From: JAWXBT01 sp964523015
Lineage (GTDB): Bacteria; Bdellovibrionota_C; UBA2361; J135
NCBI GenBank assembly: GCA_964523015.1
Contig: CAZFXN010000001.1
Location: 1 to 64,000 of the forward strand
Direction: 5' to 3'
DNA length: 64,000 nt
The notes under the pieces were generated by a model. It saw only the letters and a program-made list of their open reading frames with translations. It was not told the DNA's origin and ran no database searches. Made by a program: the position numbers and the translations under genes. Positions 45,100 to 54,750 of this stretch are shown piece by piece. Position 1 is the stretch's first letter; each line of letters begins with the position of its first letter.

Positions 45100-46029
45100 A
45101 TGAATAAAGCACCGAATAATACAATCTTCTTTCTATCACTATTGTTATTGGCACTTCTTGTCAGTGGGACAAAGGCCTGTCAAGAGGACTATGATTTAGG
45201 ATCAAGAACGAGTACTACACCAACATCTGAGAGTACTCCAACACCGACTCCATCTCCTACGCCTACTCCTACTCCAACACCAGAGGAGACAGTCACACCA
45301 ACAGATACTCCAACGACAACACCGACTACCACACCAAGTGCAACACCTACTCCGACTCCAACTCCTGATGATGAGGATGAAGAGGAGGCGCAGGGCCAGG
45401 GACAGGCAAATGCTTTACAAAAAAGCTTAGCTGCAATCTCAGGCGGCAAAAAGAATCAAAAGATCGGCAACTGGGGAGATCAATGGAAGAAAAAAGATCC
45501 TGCACTTAATGGTGAGGAGATAGATCTCATCCCAGGCACAGTCTCCGATCCCGATAACGATGGCTATACAGACTGGCTTGAGAATTTATTTGGAACAGAT
45601 CCATCAGATTACGGATCGTTCCCAAAAAATATAACAACAACAGCGTTAGCACAGCGACTTGTTGGGTTGGATGATGACGGAGATGGATTATCCAATGAGC
45701 TTGAAAAGCAGCTCGGAACTCATGAAAACAATGGGGATTCTGATGGTGATGGCTCAAGAGATAATGCCGAAAAACTATCCGGCACGGATCCACTAGACAA
45801 AGAGAGCAGGCCAAACGATCTAGATGGTGATGGATTAAGTGACAGTTTTGAAAATGCGCAGGGTACTAATCCTACTAATCCAGATACAGATGATGATGGA
45901 CTAAGAGATGATCTTGAATTGGCTTTAGGCACTAATTCATTCGATCCAGATACTGACAAAGATGGTATTTTAGATGGTAAAGAAGTGGAATTAGGATCCG
46001 ACCCTCTAAAACCAGAGCAGTCTCGATAA
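45100..46029 (+). CDS. Secreted Ca-binding-type protein with Thr-Pro spacer and TSP3-like repeats
   Basis: The N-terminal hydrophobic helix ends in LLVSGTKACQ, a possible signal peptide or degenerate lipobox. A Thr-Pro repeat region (about 45-95) acts as a rigid, probably surface spacer. The C-terminal half has five DxDxDGxxD-like thrombospondin type 3 repeats (for example DDDGDGLSNELE, DLDGDGLSDSFE, DTDDDGLRDDLE), which bind calcium. Start choice is uncertain: ATGs at 45070, 45076, 45088 and 45100 are all in frame, and the last fits the signal peptide best. It is probably cell-surface or envelope associated. Confidence 0.75.
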   Translation: MNKAPNNTIFFLSLLLLALLVSGTKACQEDYDLGSRTSTTPTSESTPTPTPSPTPTPTPTPEETVTPTDTPTTTPTTTPSATPTPTPTPDDEDEEEAQGQGQANALQKSLAAISGGKKNQKIGNWGDQWKKKDPALNGEEIDLIPGTVSDPDNDGYTDWLENLFGTDPSDYGSFPKNITTTALAQRLVGLDDDGDGLSNELEKQLGTHENNGDSDGDGSRDNAEKLSGTDPLDKESRPNDLDGDGLSDSFENAQGTNPTNPDTDDDGLRDDLELALGTNSFDPDTDKDGILDGKEVELGSDPLKPEQSR

Positions 46030-46064
46030 GCACCTAAATAGCATTCAATTTGCTATGACATTTT

Positions 46065-47858
46065 CTAAGACTTTGACAGGAACTCTTGTAGTTTTTTAAT
46101 ATCAACTACAGCTGATTGATCATCACGATAGATCAGAAATGGATATCGCTCTAAATCCACCTCCTTAGGAAGTTTTTTATAGGCGTACTCCTCAGCAGGA
46201 TGTGAGGCCAACTCTTTAACCAAGGTATCAAAGGGAGAGAAATAGGTAACCTTAGAAAGAGCATCTGGATAAAAAGCTTTTCGCTTAAAAATAAAATAGG
46301 AGATCCCCTCTGGCTCAAGGAGGGTAACGATTTCAGAAAGATCTCTTGAATAGTGAGCCCTAAGAGATATGTCTAATCTCCTACTCATCTCCTGATAATA
46401 CTTATCGTAAAAAGGATGGGCTGTCTCATTAGTAACGTATCCTTGGCGCTTGCCAAAGAGCTGAACTCCATCAATATGTGCTGGATGACCAGCAATTATG
46501 GCATCCTGAGGTAGCGTTGCGCTGACCCAATTCCAGAGATCTCCACGTATATATCGGGGCATATTAAAATTTGCATCCCCGGTTAGCCCAGATCCACTTC
46601 CAGCATAAACAAATAATCCAACAACCAAGAGTCCTAAAACGCCTCGGATAGATCTTTTAAACTTTATATCCTTTGCATTGACGTGCATTCTCCAAACTAA
46701 GATAGGAATAAAAGCGATAAAAAAGATCGCCATCGGAATTTGAATATATCTTTGTGGTACAAATAATTTAAAGGCAAAAAGTCTTGAGGCTTCATAGGTT
46801 AAAAGAATTGCTAAAAGAAAAGTTACGATCTCACTAATCTGAAATTTTTCTTTTTTCCGACGCACAATCGCCAAAAGAGAAACAAGAAGTAAAATTGCGA
46901 CATGCGGAGTATACGATTCTACTAATTCAGAACTTTTGGTTAGTGAGGTATTAAAAGCTTGAAATCCAAACTGTGAAATCTCAGTCCAACGTGGCCATAG
47001 CGGGGTCATTTTAAACCGTCCATTTACGGAAGAGAATTCAGGCATATTAGCAGCGACTTCATACGTCACCATATCGCCCAAATATTCAGGCTTTTTAGTC
47101 CCATAAAAAGCGAGCAGAGCAAAGAGTGGACAGAGCAGTAAATAGGTTACAAAGGTTTTACTGAAATCTCTCCGTGTTTCGAGCTGAATAAATTTCCATA
47201 GCAGAAACAGCCCATAACTAGCAGATATTAAAAGAGCTGATGGTGCGTGTAAAAGCCAAGATACGCCGATTAAAAAATAAATCGCTTTGTGATTTTGCTT
47301 GTAAAGAAAATAGATATAAGCAGCAAGTAGTGCTGGGGCCCAACCTCGCTGTAATCCTGCAGTTAAGCGTTGCATAATATTACGGGTATGGAGTAACCAT
47401 ATTACACTTGCACAAGCTGGAATAAATCCAGCAGCCTGCTTTACTGCCGCGAACAAAAATCCGACCGCTAAACCTACTTGAATCAACATAATCCAATGAC
47501 CGGTCATCATTGGATCTTGAGTGAAATATGTAATAGCAGTCCCTAACCAAAGATGAATAGGGGATAAATAATTCACCATCATGTCAGTGATCATATCGTT
47601 TACAAAAACGCCCGGTGCAGTTACCTCGTGAAACATGAATGCTTGCTGTAGGGAGTCATCAGTTGTCCAGCGAGGATCAAACCACCTACCCTGAAGGCTC
47701 TCAATAAATAGATATCCGTAAAAACAGGTGGCCAGAAAGAAAAGGGTTCTAGTGAGAGTTGAGAGATCTATGGGTTTTTCGATCAGGGATTGAGGCGTAC
47801 GGTAGATTTTTTGCTCTTCCTCGTCTTCAGCACTTCTAAATTTTTGAAGAGGTCTCAT
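46065..47858 (-). CDS. Polytopic membrane protein, GT-C-glycosyltransferase-like
   Basis: The 597-residue protein has about ten membrane helices between residues 35 and 420 and a soluble C-terminal domain of about 170 residues. The first extracytoplasmic loop contains FDPRWTTDDSLQQ, with an acidic pair typical of GT-C loops. The end of the membrane part is followed by RGDLWNWVSATLPQDAIIAGHP, a pattern often seen in membrane-bound sugar transferases. The substrate is unknown. It is divergent from the tandem GT2 gene, suggesting a shared glycan role. Confidence 0.55.
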   Translation of the reverse strand: MRPLQKFRSAEDEEEQKIYRTPQSLIEKPIDLSTLTRTLFFLATCFYGYLFIESLQGRWFDPRWTTDDSLQQAFMFHEVTAPGVFVNDMITDMMVNYLSPIHLWLGTAITYFTQDPMMTGHWIMLIQVGLAVGFLFAAVKQAAGFIPACASVIWLLHTRNIMQRLTAGLQRGWAPALLAAYIYFLYKQNHKAIYFLIGVSWLLHAPSALLISASYGLFLLWKFIQLETRRDFSKTFVTYLLLCPLFALLAFYGTKKPEYLGDMVTYEVAANMPEFSSVNGRFKMTPLWPRWTEISQFGFQAFNTSLTKSSELVESYTPHVAILLLVSLLAIVRRKKEKFQISEIVTFLLAILLTYEASRLFAFKLFVPQRYIQIPMAIFFIAFIPILVWRMHVNAKDIKFKRSIRGVLGLLVVGLFVYAGSGSGLTGDANFNMPRYIRGDLWNWVSATLPQDAIIAGHPAHIDGVQLFGKRQGYVTNETAHPFYDKYYQEMSRRLDISLRAHYSRDLSEIVTLLEPEGISYFIFKRKAFYPDALSKVTYFSPFDTLVKELASHPAEEYAYKKLPKEVDLERYPFLIYRDDQSAVVDIKKLQEFLSKS

Positions 47859-48074
47859 TCTAACCCATTGAAATTACATGAAATAGAACGGCAATACTAC
47901 ACATATTTGCCCTCATTTACAAATTATAGCTGAACATTTCAAAGCTCTTCAATTAGGTGCGTCATTTGGAGCTCCAAGTGAATCTAATGGTTTAGCGTGC
48001 AGAGCTTAAAAAGGCTCTAAAACAGTTCAGTATATTTTAGTGACAATTTTAACTGATAATTTTAACCAAAAACT

Positions 48075-50171
48075 ATGAGCTTATCGATATCAGGATACAC
48101 TACAAGCCTAAACTGTCTCGACATGGAATATCCAATCGAGCAATGTTTACGATCGCTCCTACCTTTCTGTGATGAAATTATCGTTGTTGATGGTGGCAGT
48201 AAAGACGGAACAATTGAATTAATTCAAAGTATCTCTAAAAAAGAGCCCCGAGTTAAGCTTTTCGTAGAGCCGGTTGATTTTTCTCATCCACGCTGGGCGA
48301 TTTATCAAGATGGATATCTAAAGCGAAGTGCCAGATCTAAATGTACTGGACAGTATTGCTGGCAAACAGATAGTGATGAGATCGTAGACCCATCCTCCTA
48401 TGATAAGATCCCTCTTTTACCTGAAGTCATTACTAATAGTGGTCATGAGTTAGTTATGCTTCCGATGGTGGAGTTCTGGGGATCTTACAACAGGATTCGT
48501 GGCGATTTTATGTCATGGAAAAATCGCTTCTCTTTGAATAATAAAAATATTACTCATGGCATTCCACAGCAATTTAAAAACTACGATCAAAACGGTCATG
48601 AATATCCAAGGCCATTTGAATCAGATACCTGTAACTATATCTATGCCGACAAACTAGTTGAGGTAGTGCCAATCGCACCGATCGGTATTACCTCAGAGGA
48701 ATTTAATAAGCACACCTACGAAGCTAGAAAGCAATGGTTTATGGAGAGTTTAGAAAGGATGCCTCATGTCCTGCATGTTTCTTGGCTATCTTTAGAAAGA
48801 AAAATCTCTCACTACCAGAAGTTTTGGCAAAACTTTCATGCCTCGATGTACAATTTACAGATCGAGGACAATGCTCAAACAAATGTAATGTTTGATAAGC
48901 CTTGGGCTTCAGTGACTAAAGAGGAGATCAAAGCTAGGGCAACACAACTGATCCAAATTGGCCCAAGATCTTTTCACAAAAAAATTGATCCGACTAAGAT
49001 AGGACCAACATTTGAATATACGCGTCCTGTGCCAAATGACCTAATTGAATGGCAGAAAAATTTAAGTTCTAATACTCCTTTAGATGTTCAAACTGAATCT
49101 CCTTCTCAAACTCCTACGGTTAAAACAAGTTCTCCACCCTTAATTTCAGTAGTTATTCCAAGTTACAATAAAGGGAGCTATCTTGCTGAAACAGTTGAGA
49201 GTGTTTTAAATCAGGATTATAAAAATACTGAGATCATTATTGTTAATGATGGTAGCACTGACTCAACAGCTGAAGTTGCTAAAAACTTGATCAATCAGTA
49301 TCCACATCGCTCTATTAGTTTAGTTGATAAACAGAATGGCGGCGCACCAGAGGCGCGAAATGCCGGCATTGAGCGCGCCAGAGGCGATCTCTATATGGCC
49401 CTTGATGGCGACGATCTCTTACAGCCCTCATTTCTTAGACGAGCCTTACAAGAGATGCATGATCGAAACGCGAATGTTGTCTGCTCAGATCTAGAGCTAT
49501 TTGGAAAAGAGACCGGAGTTTGGCGACCAGCTTTGTATAATGATTACGTCATTCGATACGACAATGTTATTCCGATGGGTTCATTAGCAGAGAAGCGATT
49601 GTGGCAAGAAGTCGGTGGCTTTAAGCGTGGATTTCCATTTGCTGAAGATTGGGAATTTTGGGTTGCCTGCTCACAAATTGGGATGAAAGTTTATAAGATC
49701 GAAGAACCCCTTTTTAGATACCGAGTTACTGGAGATGGGCTTTCTGAGATATTTAGAAATAGTCATAGCGAAATGATGAGTGTTATTATGACCTCTCACC
49801 CTCATCTATATCCAGTTGAAGAGGTGATCCTTGCCCATGATCTTTTAATAAAGAATTTTCCAGAACGGTTCGTTAAGGGCTGGCAAAAACGGGACGCTTT
49901 ATTTAACAGTGAATGGCACCTTAAGTTTTGGCTTGGCTGCGTTTGTGAGGGTCAAAACGCGCTACAAGAAGCGTTAAACTTATATACTACGGCAGTGCAA
50001 TTAACTAATTTCAAAAATTGGCAGCCGCTATACAGGATCGGCAAGATCCTTATGCATGCTAACGAACCTAAACAGGCTTACGAGTTTCTCTCTGCTGCAA
50101 GAAATCTAAGGCCAGACATGAAAAAGCACATTGAGCCACTACTAGCTAAGGTTCAACAGGTGAATGTTTAA
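48075..50171 (+). CDS. Tandem GT2 glycosyltransferase
   Basis: The 698-residue protein holds two family 2 domains. The first (about 1-290) has CDEIIVVDGGSKDGT and the DXD-like QTDSDE. The second (about 355-600) starts LISVVIPSYNKGSYLAETVESVL and has IIIVNDGSTDST and ALDGDDLL. A C-terminal TPR-like helical region (about 620-698) follows. Both nucleotide-sugar sites look intact. It probably adds two sugars to a surface polysaccharide or glycoprotein. Confidence 0.88.
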   Translation: MSLSISGYTTSLNCLDMEYPIEQCLRSLLPFCDEIIVVDGGSKDGTIELIQSISKKEPRVKLFVEPVDFSHPRWAIYQDGYLKRSARSKCTGQYCWQTDSDEIVDPSSYDKIPLLPEVITNSGHELVMLPMVEFWGSYNRIRGDFMSWKNRFSLNNKNITHGIPQQFKNYDQNGHEYPRPFESDTCNYIYADKLVEVVPIAPIGITSEEFNKHTYEARKQWFMESLERMPHVLHVSWLSLERKISHYQKFWQNFHASMYNLQIEDNAQTNVMFDKPWASVTKEEIKARATQLIQIGPRSFHKKIDPTKIGPTFEYTRPVPNDLIEWQKNLSSNTPLDVQTESPSQTPTVKTSSPPLISVVIPSYNKGSYLAETVESVLNQDYKNTEIIIVNDGSTDSTAEVAKNLINQYPHRSISLVDKQNGGAPEARNAGIERARGDLYMALDGDDLLQPSFLRRALQEMHDRNANVVCSDLELFGKETGVWRPALYNDYVIRYDNVIPMGSLAEKRLWQEVGGFKRGFPFAEDWEFWVACSQIGMKVYKIEEPLFRYRVTGDGLSEIFRNSHSEMMSVIMTSHPHLYPVEEVILAHDLLIKNFPERFVKGWQKRDALFNSEWHLKFWLGCVCEGQNALQEALNLYTTAVQLTNFKNWQPLYRIGKILMHANEPKQAYEFLSAARNLRPDMKKHIEPLLAKVQQVNV

Positions 50172-50220
50172 GTATCTAATTTTACTAGTCCATATACTCG
50201 ATCAATGGTAGAATAGTTGG

Positions 50221-50448
50221 GTGACAAAGATACCTTCAGATATCGCAAAAAAATACATGACCGCTTGGAAAAAGGCCTCTGTCCTTTTTGATAATCTTAG
50301 AGCAGAAGAATTATCAGCAATAGATACAACTCAGGGGCTGCTTAGTTTGCTTCCTGCTTTTAATGCCTGCGTCAAAGAGCGAGAACTTTCTCTTACCTCC
50401 GGATTAATTGAACAACAGAAAATTTTCTCTCGCGCATATTCTAAATGA
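50221..50448 (+). CDS. Small protein preceding a nucleotidyltransferase (putative TA partner)
   Basis: The 75-residue helical protein starts with GTG and overlaps the following gene by four bases (ATGA). It has no recognised domain. Two-gene operons of a small protein and an AbiEii-like nucleotidyltransferase are often toxin-antitoxin modules, which suggests the small gene may be an antitoxin or adaptor, but nothing in its sequence proves this. Confidence 0.55.
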   Translation: MTKIPSDIAKKYMTAWKKASVLFDNLRAEELSAIDTTQGLLSLLPAFNACVKERELSLTSGLIEQQKIFSRAYSK

Positions 50449-51017
50449 AAAATATATTTGAAGAGGCCTATGTTTTGCAAGAATTTCTTGTAAAGAAGAA
50501 ATTCGACTTCTGTTTTATAGGAGGACTTGCTCTACAGAGATGGGGAGATCTGCGCACTACAAATGATATCGATCTGACCTTACTAACAGGATTCAAAAAT
50601 GAAGAGAGATTCATTGATGCCTTACTTGAGGAATATGAAGGAAGAATTCCATCAGTAAGAGAAACTGCCCTTACAGCCCGCGTTTTATTACTTAAAACTA
50701 AATCAGGGGTTGGCATAGATATAGCTTTAGGTGGTTTGCCGTTTGAGGAATCCAGTATCAAGCGATCTTCTCAATCTGAATATTTGCCCGGTATTTTTCT
50801 AAGAACGTGTTCAGCTGAGGATCTCATTATTCACAAAGCATTTGCGTCTCGAAGAAAAGATTGGCTTGATATTGAAGGAATAATTCTACGTCAAAAAAAT
50901 ATAGATTGGGAGTATATAGAAAAACAATTGAAACCTCTGCTAGATCTAAAAGAAGAGCCAGAGAACTGGGATACCTTACTCCAACTACAAAATTCACTGC
51001 TCAAAACAAGTAAGTAG
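50445..51017 (+). CDS. AbiEii/MNT-like nucleotidyltransferase
   Basis: The 190-residue protein has a nucleotidyltransferase fold: FIGGLALQRWGDLRTTNDIDL (about 24-44) carries the GG-x9-DxD signature, and GVGIDIALGGLPFE (about 88-101) the third acidic residue. The later HKAFASRRKDWLDIEGI is typical of AbiEii-like toxins and related DUF6036 proteins. These modify tRNA or other targets with NMPs. It is translationally coupled to the upstream small gene. Confidence 0.75.
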   Translation: MKNIFEEAYVLQEFLVKKKFDFCFIGGLALQRWGDLRTTNDIDLTLLTGFKNEERFIDALLEEYEGRIPSVRETALTARVLLLKTKSGVGIDIALGGLPFEESSIKRSSQSEYLPGIFLRTCSAEDLIIHKAFASRRKDWLDIEGIILRQKNIDWEYIEKQLKPLLDLKEEPENWDTLLQLQNSLLKTSK

Positions 51018-51035
51018 CGTTAGAATATCGATTTT

Positions 51036-51314
51036 TGGTAAGCGTTCACGTGGTATCGCGACAAACGCAAACCAGAAACATTCTCTACCAACCCCTCAGT
51101 GGGAGGCCCTGTACTAAATATAGGGCCTAACATTGCAATTGCGAGCTGGCGAGCAATTGACTCAACAGCCATTTGCGGAGCAAATCCGGGGTGATAAAGA
51201 CTAACCGTTCACAAAAACGACAAAAGCGATCAGCTTTTGTCCCCTGGAATTACCACAAACTCACAATCTTAACCACTTGATTGCAAGAACTATTTGTTAC
51301 CCCGTGAACGGTTA
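51036..51314 (+). ncRNA. Structured dispersed element, copy B
   Basis: The whole 302-bp gap between two convergent genes is filled by this element. Stems, in order: a 5' hairpin TGGT-aa-GCGTT/AACGC-aa-ACCA (51036-51074); P1 GGCCCT (51105-51110)/AGGGCC (51122-51127); P2 CAATTGC (51136-51142)/GCAATTG (51153-51159); an extra hairpin ATTTGCggaGCAAAT (51171-51185); an 11-bp closing stem P3 TAACCGTTCAC (51202-51212)/GTGAACGGTTA (51304-51314); and inside it P4 GACAAAAGC (51219-51227)/GCTTTTGTC (51233-51241). Linkers shared with copy C are GGAGGC, CCTAACATTG, TCAACA, GATAAA and a TTACC..AAACYCACA block. Confidence 0.6.
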
Positions 51315-51319
51315 CGATT

Positions 51320-52828
51320 TTATTGTCGTGATTTTAAAAACGCTCTGGCATCTGCCACAAGTGAATCAGGAAAATTTAAAGCGTATCCATGACCGACTCG
51401 CATCTTTGTAAATGGATCAGTCTCAATCTCTTCGGCACAATCAGAGATAATTTGTGAAGTAATTAGGTCGCTATTAGCACTGAGATACTCCTGATCATTT
51501 TTTAAATCTCCCTGCCAGGCTACTTCAAGTGAGTTATCGATATTAACAAACCAGCCCTTATGAATAGCTCTTACAAGTAGCTCTCTAGATGACATTGATA
51601 AGGCATCTGTATGTTTAAACCAACCAACATCCTGAAGGGCAACTTTACGAATAGCAAAATTCATCCCAGTAAATGGAGAAGAAAAAAGTTTATCAACTTG
51701 AACATGTCCGTCTGGGCCCTTTAATGATTCTTTAAGGGGACTCATTGAGCCACTTGGAATAATAATCGAAACTCGATCTTCACGGAAAATTTTTATCGCT
51801 TCTAAAGCAAAATTTGAAGGAACAGTTGCCCCAACATGTAAAAAGGAGAGATAAAGGGAGCAAGAGGACTGTGCGCCAACATTCAGGGCTGCCCCAAAGG
51901 ATCGTGTCAAACTTCTTACATACCTAAGTCGAGAACTGATTTTCCCAATCTCACCATCCTTTAAAGAGAGTAATTTGCGAAGCTCTTTGGCGACTTTTCT
52001 ATCCTCAGAGTAATCAACAAGTAACACCTCAAAGTTTGTCATTGATTGCTGTGATAAATTCTCCAAAGTTTTCTTTAAAGCATCATCACAAGCATTAACC
52101 GGAACAATATAAGAGAATCCCCTTTCAACTATGTTAGCTGCGTGGGAATACCGATTAAAGATCCGAGACATCTCTGGCAGAAGCGGATCATTACCCTGAC
52201 CGGTTTTATTATCTTCATACATTCGGTAATAAGAGAAAACTTTAGGAATCTGCTTTACGGTATGTCGTCCCCAAACCCGCATCCATAGATCATAATCCAT
52301 GCAGTAATAAAGCTCTTCATCAAGAAGCTTACCATCATGTCGACGAACCTCTTCAATTACTGATCTTCTAAAAAATATCGAGGGTTGTGTAGGAATTGAG
52401 TAAGAGCACCAGTACTTCAGTAGATCATGCCAAGTTCTTGGAACGTTAACGACAGTGTAATCAACTTTTCCCGCGCGATCAGTAATCTGACACGCGCCAA
52501 CAATCATCGAATGGATCTTTAGCTCTTCGGCCACCAATGGAAAAATATTCGGCTCATACCAATCATCAGAATTAAGCCAAGTGACGATATCACCAGTCGA
52601 CTTTGCAAAACCCTTATTTAAGGCATCGGTTTGGCCGTTATCTGGCTCACTTGTCCAGATCAGATGTTTGTATGATTTAAGGATCTCAACGGTATTATCG
52701 GTCGATCCTCCATCAACAACTATATGCTCAACATTTGGATAATCTTGGGCCAGGACTGATTCAATCGTATCTCGAATAAATTCCCCCTGATTAAATGAGG
52801 GAGTGATAATCGAGATCTTCGACATCAT
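51320..52828 (-). CDS. GT2 glycosyltransferase with second degenerate GT domain
   Basis: The N-terminal domain (about 1-230) is a typical GT2: ISIITPSFNQGEFIRDTIESV, VDGGSTDNT, and the DXD motif in WLNSDDW. The second half (about 240-500) looks like another GT2-like domain (YIVPVNACDDALKKTLENLS, VLLVDYSED) without a clear DXD. Its start codon overlaps the stop of the RGG-protein gene by one base. It probably builds the same surface glycan as the other transferases here. Confidence 0.85.
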   Translation of the reverse strand: MMSKISIITPSFNQGEFIRDTIESVLAQDYPNVEHIVVDGGSTDNTVEILKSYKHLIWTSEPDNGQTDALNKGFAKSTGDIVTWLNSDDWYEPNIFPLVAEELKIHSMIVGACQITDRAGKVDYTVVNVPRTWHDLLKYWCSYSIPTQPSIFFRRSVIEEVRRHDGKLLDEELYYCMDYDLWMRVWGRHTVKQIPKVFSYYRMYEDNKTGQGNDPLLPEMSRIFNRYSHAANIVERGFSYIVPVNACDDALKKTLENLSQQSMTNFEVLLVDYSEDRKVAKELRKLLSLKDGEIGKISSRLRYVRSLTRSFGAALNVGAQSSCSLYLSFLHVGATVPSNFALEAIKIFREDRVSIIIPSGSMSPLKESLKGPDGHVQVDKLFSSPFTGMNFAIRKVALQDVGWFKHTDALSMSSRELLVRAIHKGWFVNIDNSLEVAWQGDLKNDQEYLSANSDLITSQIISDCAEEIETDPFTKMRVGHGYALNFPDSLVADARAFLKSRQ

Positions 52829-53601
52829 TACGCTGCAGTCTCCTGAACTACTTCTTCGCTTTCTTCAGAGTTTTCTTCAGCACCTTCATCATTGGCCATT
52901 TCAGACTCAACAACTTCAGGCCACAAACAAACTATCTGCTCATCGGCTTTAAAATAAACCCCTAATTCATCGCCATATCGCTGAAATCCGTACCGAACAG
53001 CACCGCCGTTATCACGTAGAAGATCTCTACAAGCTTTCTCCTCTCCCTTAAACCAGAGCTCCTGGTATCTTAAAAGAAGATCGCTATCATCAAGTAACTC
53101 TCGATCGATCATAGCTAAGCATCGTGTATCGACAAAGATTGTACCAAGCAACTCAGTACTCTCACGAGTCAACTCCTGTCCCTCTGTTCTACTTCCCTCA
53201 GGATGCACAACGATAGAGAACTCAAAAGGATCCCGTTCGATTCTATAAAGACCTGGTTCTACTTTAACTACACAGCCACCAAATTCCTGAACCAAGCTAT
53301 CTCGGTCCTCTGGTGCAGCATCAACACTTTTGATAACAGCATCTACAAACTGTGGGTTGGCCAACATAAATTGGTCGATAATTATAAGCTGTCCACTCTC
53401 AACTGAGATTCTCTCTCGCTTATTACCACTTTGAGAAGCTTCTCTTGGATTACGAGAACGTCCACCACGGTTAGACCTACCGTATCCACCAGTGCGACGT
53501 CCGCCGCCACCGCTTCTTAATCGATAAGAGGAACCGCCTCTACTACTACTACTACCACCACCACTACGTCCTCCTCGGCCTCTTGAATTTCGATAATTCA
53601 T
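52828..53601 (-). CDS. RGG-box-rich protein, 257 aa
   Basis: The first 65 residues are almost only Arg, Gly and Ser with many RGG/RGR repeats, a eukaryote-like RGG box that often binds RNA and drives condensate formation. The folded region (about 68-220) has no recognised domain; it contains repeated acidic beta/alpha motifs. The tail (about 225-257) is Glu-rich. The gene is translationally coupled to the GT2 gene. A cytoplasmic RNA-binding or scaffold role is inferred only from the RGG box. Confidence 0.75.
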   Translation of the reverse strand: MNYRNSRGRGGRSGGGSSSSRGGSSYRLRSGGGGRRTGGYGRSNRGGRSRNPREASQSGNKRERISVESGQLIIIDQFMLANPQFVDAVIKSVDAAPEDRDSLVQEFGGCVVKVEPGLYRIERDPFEFSIVVHPEGSRTEGQELTRESTELLGTIFVDTRCLAMIDRELLDDSDLLLRYQELWFKGEEKACRDLLRDNGGAVRYGFQRYGDELGVYFKADEQIVCLWPEVVESEMANDEGAEENSEESEEVVQETAA

Positions 53602-53809
53602 ACTTCAACTCTATGTAACTAATAACAAAAATAATAAGCACCCTGCTCGGGCACCAAACAAACTCAAAGAAGCCTTGTATCATAAATTAGTACTAATATG
53701 CCAATTAGCCACTATGTAATTGCTTAAGCACTATCAAAGTCAGGTCGATAATTCATTATAGGTTAGATTTATACAATCCGTAGTATTTTCAGTAGGTTAT
53801 TTACAAAAA

Positions 53810-54313
53810 ATGAATCAGACATGTATCATAAATTCTGAAGGGGTCTGCTTTGATCCTGATGATATCACCCTTCTAGGAGTTTATTCTGATGAGTTATCTC
53901 TTTTTAGAGCAAAAAGCGGATGGACCAAGGTTTTAGAGTCCAACTTTATGCTTGAAGATACGCATGACTTTTCAATTGAGATAGTAAAAGACTATGAGTC
54001 CCTTAGATTTCGACTAGCTTGCAGATTTAACACTGCTTGCGGACGGTATGCATTTTGGCGAATTACTAACTATCAGGCTCCAGAAGCTCAATATGAGATA
54101 GAAACTGCTCATATTCCTAACTCTAGCTCGCGACAACTTGATTTAATTTCAGCACCTGATCTACTTCCGCTTTATAGTACACCGTTAGTAGTTACAGGAC
54201 TCTCTGAGCAGCGTAGTAGTTCAGTACTTGCAAAGGTACTCTCTCAGATCAGTAAATTTCGTAGTAGGCTTCTTAGTGGGCTTCGTAGAAAGCTTGATAG
54301 TAAGTTCTCCTAA
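53810..54313 (+). CDS. Hypothetical protein, 167 aa
   Basis: I do not recognise this protein. It has no signal peptide, a beta-rich N-terminal 110 residues with five Cys, and a basic helical C-terminus (about 140-167: FRSRLLSGLRRKLDSKF) that could bind membrane or nucleic acid. It stands alone between the RGG gene and the split nuclease pair. Confidence 0.6.
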   Translation: MNQTCIINSEGVCFDPDDITLLGVYSDELSLFRAKSGWTKVLESNFMLEDTHDFSIEIVKDYESLRFRLACRFNTACGRYAFWRITNYQAPEAQYEIETAHIPNSSSRQLDLISAPDLLPLYSTPLVVTGLSEQRSSSVLAKVLSQISKFRSRLLSGLRRKLDSKFS

Positions 54314-54465
54314 AAATACCTACATCGTATCTACGGTTCTTTACCATTCTTTATACCACCATTGTATCTTCAATCTGATTAAGCAACTTGTTGAAGATTC
54401 TATCTAATAACAATAGGTGGGTCTGTTGATAACGATCTTTTCATTCGAATAAATTGAGTAAGCTT

Positions 54466-54744
54466 ATGCCACGCCTAAATAAAGATGGTAAATTTATAAT
54501 CTCTGCCAGTGAAGTTGGCAGCTATACAGTATGTCCAGAGAGTTGGCGTTTACGCAGCGTGTTAGCTGTGAACAGAGAAGATACCGATCGCTCAAAAAAA
54601 GGGATGGTTAAGCACGATGAATGGACTGTTACCTATGACGAGCATCTCTTTTTAGCTCGTAGTTCTAGAATTGTTTTAGCCTTACTTATCTTAGCAATTG
54701 CTGCATTTCTTTTAATTAGTGAACACTCGATTGTTTTACCTTAG
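54466..54744 (+). CDS. Membrane Cas4-like nuclease, N-terminal part (split gene)
   Basis: The 92-residue product begins with a RecB/Cas4-type entry motif ISASEVGSYTVCPESWRL, including the first Cys of a Cas4-type [4Fe-4S] cluster. A basic linker and one membrane helix (about 65-85) follow. It ends at a TAG (54742-54744); the next ORF is in the same reading frame and supplies the remaining nuclease parts. The ATG at 54466 follows GAGTAAG; a TTG at 54454 is in frame upstream. Confidence 0.65.
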   Translation: MPRLNKDGKFIISASEVGSYTVCPESWRLRSVLAVNREDTDRSKKGMVKHDEWTVTYDEHLFLARSSRIVLALLILAIAAFLLISEHSIVLP

Positions 54745-54750
54745 GTTTTT

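Noticed and set aside
45189..45449. Minus-strand Val/Gly-repeat ORF opposite the Thr-Pro region
   Set aside because: It is the complement of the low-complexity Thr-Pro repeat of the plus-strand TSP3 gene and has no start signal.
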